From: Clostridiales bacterium
GTDB taxonomy: Bacteria; Bacillota; Clostridia; Saccharofermentanales; DTU023
Assembly (NCBI GenBank): GCA_004556455.1
Contig: SFGY01000061.1
Coordinates: forward strand, 1 to 5,922
Length of the DNA: 5,922 bases
Reading direction: 5' to 3'
The notes beneath the pieces were generated by a model, which saw nothing but the letters and a program-made list of their open reading frames with translations, did no database searches and had not been told where the DNA came from. Both the position numbers and the translations under genes were made by a program. This document shows positions 4,735 through 5,922 of this stretch, piece by piece (positions within the stretch are counted from its first letter, which is position 1; each line of letters begins with the position of its first letter).

Positions 4735-4983
4735 ATGAGCTGGGATAAAGAGAGGATCGCGCAGATACAGCTTCCCGATCCGGCAGACGATGATCCGCAC
4801 CCTCGTCTGCTCCTGGAAGGGCGCGGCATACACGCAGGAGAGGGATTTACAGCTTTGTTTCCAGATGGCTGGCACGAGATTACCCTTGAAGTAGCCTGGG
4901 AGCCGACAGGCCCTGCTTGCTGGTACATATCTACGCCTGGGTTTAAGGGTGTGTGTCCTGTGGGCCTGTTCGTGAAAGTATGA
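4735..4983 (+). CDS. DUF5348-like small protein
   Basis: An 82-residue soluble protein of unknown function. The core G-I-H-A-G-E-G-F (31-38), D-G-W-H-E-I-T-L-E (44-52) and C-W-Y-I-S (62-66) resembles the G-L-H-x-G-x-x-F, W-x-x-T-R-x-E and W-Y-L blocks of DUF5348, a family common on Firmicute mobile elements. The assignment is from memory of that pattern and is moderate. ATG 4735 has an excellent AGGAGG (4721-4726) 8 bases upstream. The gene starts 18 bases after the toxin stop and overlaps the next gene by ATGA (4980-4983), so it is the third gene of the toxin-antitoxin operon and probably translationally coupled to the HTH protein. Confidence 0.72.
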   Translation: MSWDKERIAQIQLPDPADDDPHPRLLLEGRGIHAGEGFTALFPDGWHEITLEVAWEPTGPACWYISTPGFKGVCPVGLFVKV

Positions 4984-5471
4984 AAACGATCCGGCAGATA
5001 GCCGACGAGATAGGGGTATCAAAGACAGCGGTAAGTAAACAAATCGAAAACCTGGGTTTGCGATCAAGTTTGCGAAAAAACGGAAACCAGTTTGCGATTG
5101 ATGAACACCAGGAAGCTTTGATAAAACAGGCTTTTTTTGAAAAAACGCAAACTGAAATCGAAAACCAATCGCAAACTAAAACGCAAACCGAAAACCGTGA
5201 AGTTGGCGATTTGGTTTGCGTTTTACAGGCCACCATCGACACACTGCAAGGGCAGCTTGAAGTGAAAGACCGGCAGATCGAGCAGCAGGCTCAGACCATT
5301 ACTCGGCTCACTGATGCGCTGGCCGCTGCCCAGCAGACGGCGGCAGCGGCCCAGGCTCTTCACGCGGGGACGATCCAGCAGCAGCTTCTTACCGGGGAGG
5401 CCGGAGCGGATCAGCAGGACCAGGCGCCGGAGCAAAAACGGGGCTGGTTTAGCAAGTTGTTTCGAGGTTAA
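4980..5471 (+). CDS. HTH / coiled-coil plasmid protein (DUF536-like), possible replication or partition accessory
   Basis: A 163-residue protein with an N-terminal helix-turn-helix, I-R-Q-I-A-D-E-I-G-V-S-K-T-A-V-S-K (4-20), a Gln/Thr/Asn-rich linker (55-72), a coiled coil (about 78-125) and a short aromatic-basic tail, G-W-F-S-K-L-F-R. This order matches the DUF536-type proteins found beside rep genes on Lactobacillales plasmids, whose exact role is not settled. The ATG at 4980 overlaps the upstream stop as ATGA and the HTH begins at once; the GTG at 4953 would only add a short unrelated extension. The gene contains an array of seven GTTTGCG sites (5056-5220) that its own HTH could bind. DNA binding plus oligomerisation would suit copy control or partition, but this is inference. 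Confidence 0.75.
   Translation: MKTIRQIADEIGVSKTAVSKQIENLGLRSSLRKNGNQFAIDEHQEALIKQAFFEKTQTEIENQSQTKTQTENREVGDLVCVLQATIDTLQGQLEVKDRQIEQQAQTITRLTDALAAAQQTAAAAQALHAGTIQQQLLTGEAGADQQDQAPEQKRGWFSKLFRG
5041..5166 (+). repeat. 12-bp direct repeat AAATCGAAAACC
   Basis: Identical 12-mers occur at 5041-5052 and 5155-5166, with a related CCGAAAACC at 5188-5196. They interleave with the GTTTGCG sites in the HTH gene and may be part of the same site array. In this case both copies are read in the same codon register (Q/E-I-E-N), so a protein-level explanation is also possible. Confidence 0.45.
5056..5220. repeat. Array of seven GTTTGCG sites in both orientations
   Basis: GTTTGCG is at 5056-5062, 5068-5074, 5090-5096 and 5214-5220. 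Its complement CGCAAAC is at 5146-5152, 5170-5176 and 5182-5188. No other exact copy was seen in the window. Same-strand neighbours are 12 and 22 bp apart, and 24 and 12 bp apart in the inverted set. Copies at 5177-5189 and 5213-5225 extend to a perfect 13-bp inverted repeat. The copies are read in four codon registers, so the coding sequence does not explain them. The array is likely a binding-site cluster: iteron, centromere or operator. Confidence 0.78.
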
Positions 5472-5511
5472 GAGAACTTGACAAATTCCAATTTGATGAG
5501 GTGTAATTATG
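5463..5511 (+). repeat. Cassette-like leader repeat, copy A (ahead of the acetyltransferase)
   Basis: This is the partner of 100-145. It starts in the last codons of the HTH gene and ends at the acetyltransferase ATG. The dyad CAAATT-CC-AATTTG (5482-5495) matches the dyad of copy B although the central bases differ. A GAGG ribosome site (5498-5501) follows. The repeat reaches back into the coding 3' ends of two unrelated genes (CGAGGTTAAGAGA and CGAGTTAAGAGA), which is unusual for a simple shared leader. Confidence 0.75.
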
Positions 5512-5922
5512 GTAAGAATTGCAACAGTAAATGATGCAGAGCAATTAAACATCTTAAATGATGAATTTAATGGTGAGAGCGAAACAAGCATAGACAATAT
5601 TAGAAATTCCCTTATGAATAATAAACAGGAAGTTGTTATCGTTGCTGATGAAGATGATATGTTAGTTGGATTTGTTTGTGTTCAGCTTAAAAAATCGTTC
5701 TGCTATGATGAATATATGCCTGAAATTACAGAAGTGTATGTTAAACCAGCATACAGAAAAAGAGGCTTAGCGAGTGAGATGATTACTTTTGCAGAGGCTT
5801 ATTGTAGTAAGAATTATCCACTTCACCAATATGAACTTCTAACAGGACAAGAAAATCTTGTTGCACAAACTGTATATAATAAACTTGGATATGTAGATGA
5901 TAATGAACTTCATTTATCAAAA
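5509..5922 (+). CDS. GNAT-family N-acetyltransferase, N-terminal part (completes at 1-114)
   Basis: A 142-residue protein, of which this entry holds 138 codons; the last four and the stop lie at 100-114 after circular closure. GNAT enzymes transfer acetyl from acetyl-CoA to an amine. The acetyl-CoA-binding motif A is E-I-T-E-V-Y-V-K-P-A-Y-R-K-R-G-L-A (72-88), with R83-x-x-G86-x-A88 as the pyrophosphate loop, preceded by the beta strands V-V-I-V-A (42-46) and M-L-V-G-F-V-C-V (51-58). The N-x-V-A-Q-x-V-Y-x-K-L-G-Y block (116-128) completes the fold. The substrate cannot be told; antibiotic, peptide or protein amines are all possible. The start ATG has GAGG 7 bases upstream. There is no terminator in the 37 bases after the HTH gene, so read-through from the toxin-antitoxin promoter is likely. 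The gene is AT-rich, unlike the operon before it. Confidence 0.92.
   Translation, partial: MVRIATVNDAEQLNILNDEFNGESETSIDNIRNSLMNNKQEVVIVADEDDMLVGFVCVQLKKSFCYDEYMPEITEVYVKPAYRKRGLASEMITFAEAYCSKNYPLHQYELLTGQENLVAQTVYNKLGYVDDNELHLSK
5824..5922. repeat. Terminal overlap, copy 2 (circular closure)
   Basis: These bases are identical to 1-99. They should be removed once when circularising, leaving 5823 bp. Confidence 0.93.

Noticed and set aside
4953..4979. GTG start at 4953 for the HTH gene
   Set aside because: It would add nine unrelated residues and overlap the upstream gene more deeply. The ATGA overlap at 4980 is the usual coupled arrangement and puts the HTH at the N-terminus.
5478..5507. 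TTGACA (5478-5483) and TGTAAT (5502-5507) as a promoter for the acetyltransferase
   Set aside because: The -10 ends one base before the ATG at 5509, so transcription would begin inside the coding sequence. The TTGACA is also not conserved in the matching leader at 100-145.

Overview
The first 99 bases (1-99) and the last 99 bases (5824-5922) are identical, and one acetyltransferase gene reads without interruption across the join. The window is therefore best read as a complete circular plasmid of 5823 bp, written with a 99-base assembly overlap. The gene families (MOBV/Pre relaxase, primase-type Rep, DinJ/YafQ toxin-antitoxin, DUF5348-like protein, HTH/coiled-coil plasmid protein) and a GC-rich backbone with strong Shine-Dalgarno sites suggest a gut-type Firmicute host (Clostridia, Lachnospiraceae or Oscillospiraceae-like). 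The host is inferred from style only; there is no chromosomal marker.

Layout, with all genes on the + strand: (1) AT-rich cargo, 5509-5922 joined to 1-114 (GNAT acetyltransferase) and 143-502 (SdpI-family membrane protein). (2) 503-741, strong hairpins just ahead of the relaxase, a likely oriT and mob control region. (3) 742-1968, MOBV relaxase. (4) 1969-2395, a 427-base gene-free control region with a terminator-like hairpin, two 39-bp exact direct repeats and two very long hairpins, probably the replication origin and/or rep leader. (5) 2396-3925, primase-type replication protein. (6) 3926-4108, small hairpins and a rho-independent terminator. (7) 4109-4137, a near-consensus promoter overlapped by two operator-like palindromes. 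(8) 4170-5471, a tightly packed operon of antitoxin, toxin, DUF5348-like protein and HTH/coiled-coil protein.

How the parts work together: Rep and the 1969-2395 region maintain the molecule. The relaxase and oriT-like hairpins allow mobilisation by a helper conjugative element. The toxin-antitoxin pair enforces retention. No terminator is visible between the toxin-antitoxin operon and the two cargo genes, so the same promoter may express all six genes through 502.

The most unusual signals are seven copies of GTTTGCG in both orientations packed into 165 bp inside the HTH gene, read in four different codon registers and so probably a DNA-level site array, and a pair of near-identical leaders (39 of 46 aligned bases) bracketing the GNAT gene like a cassette boundary.
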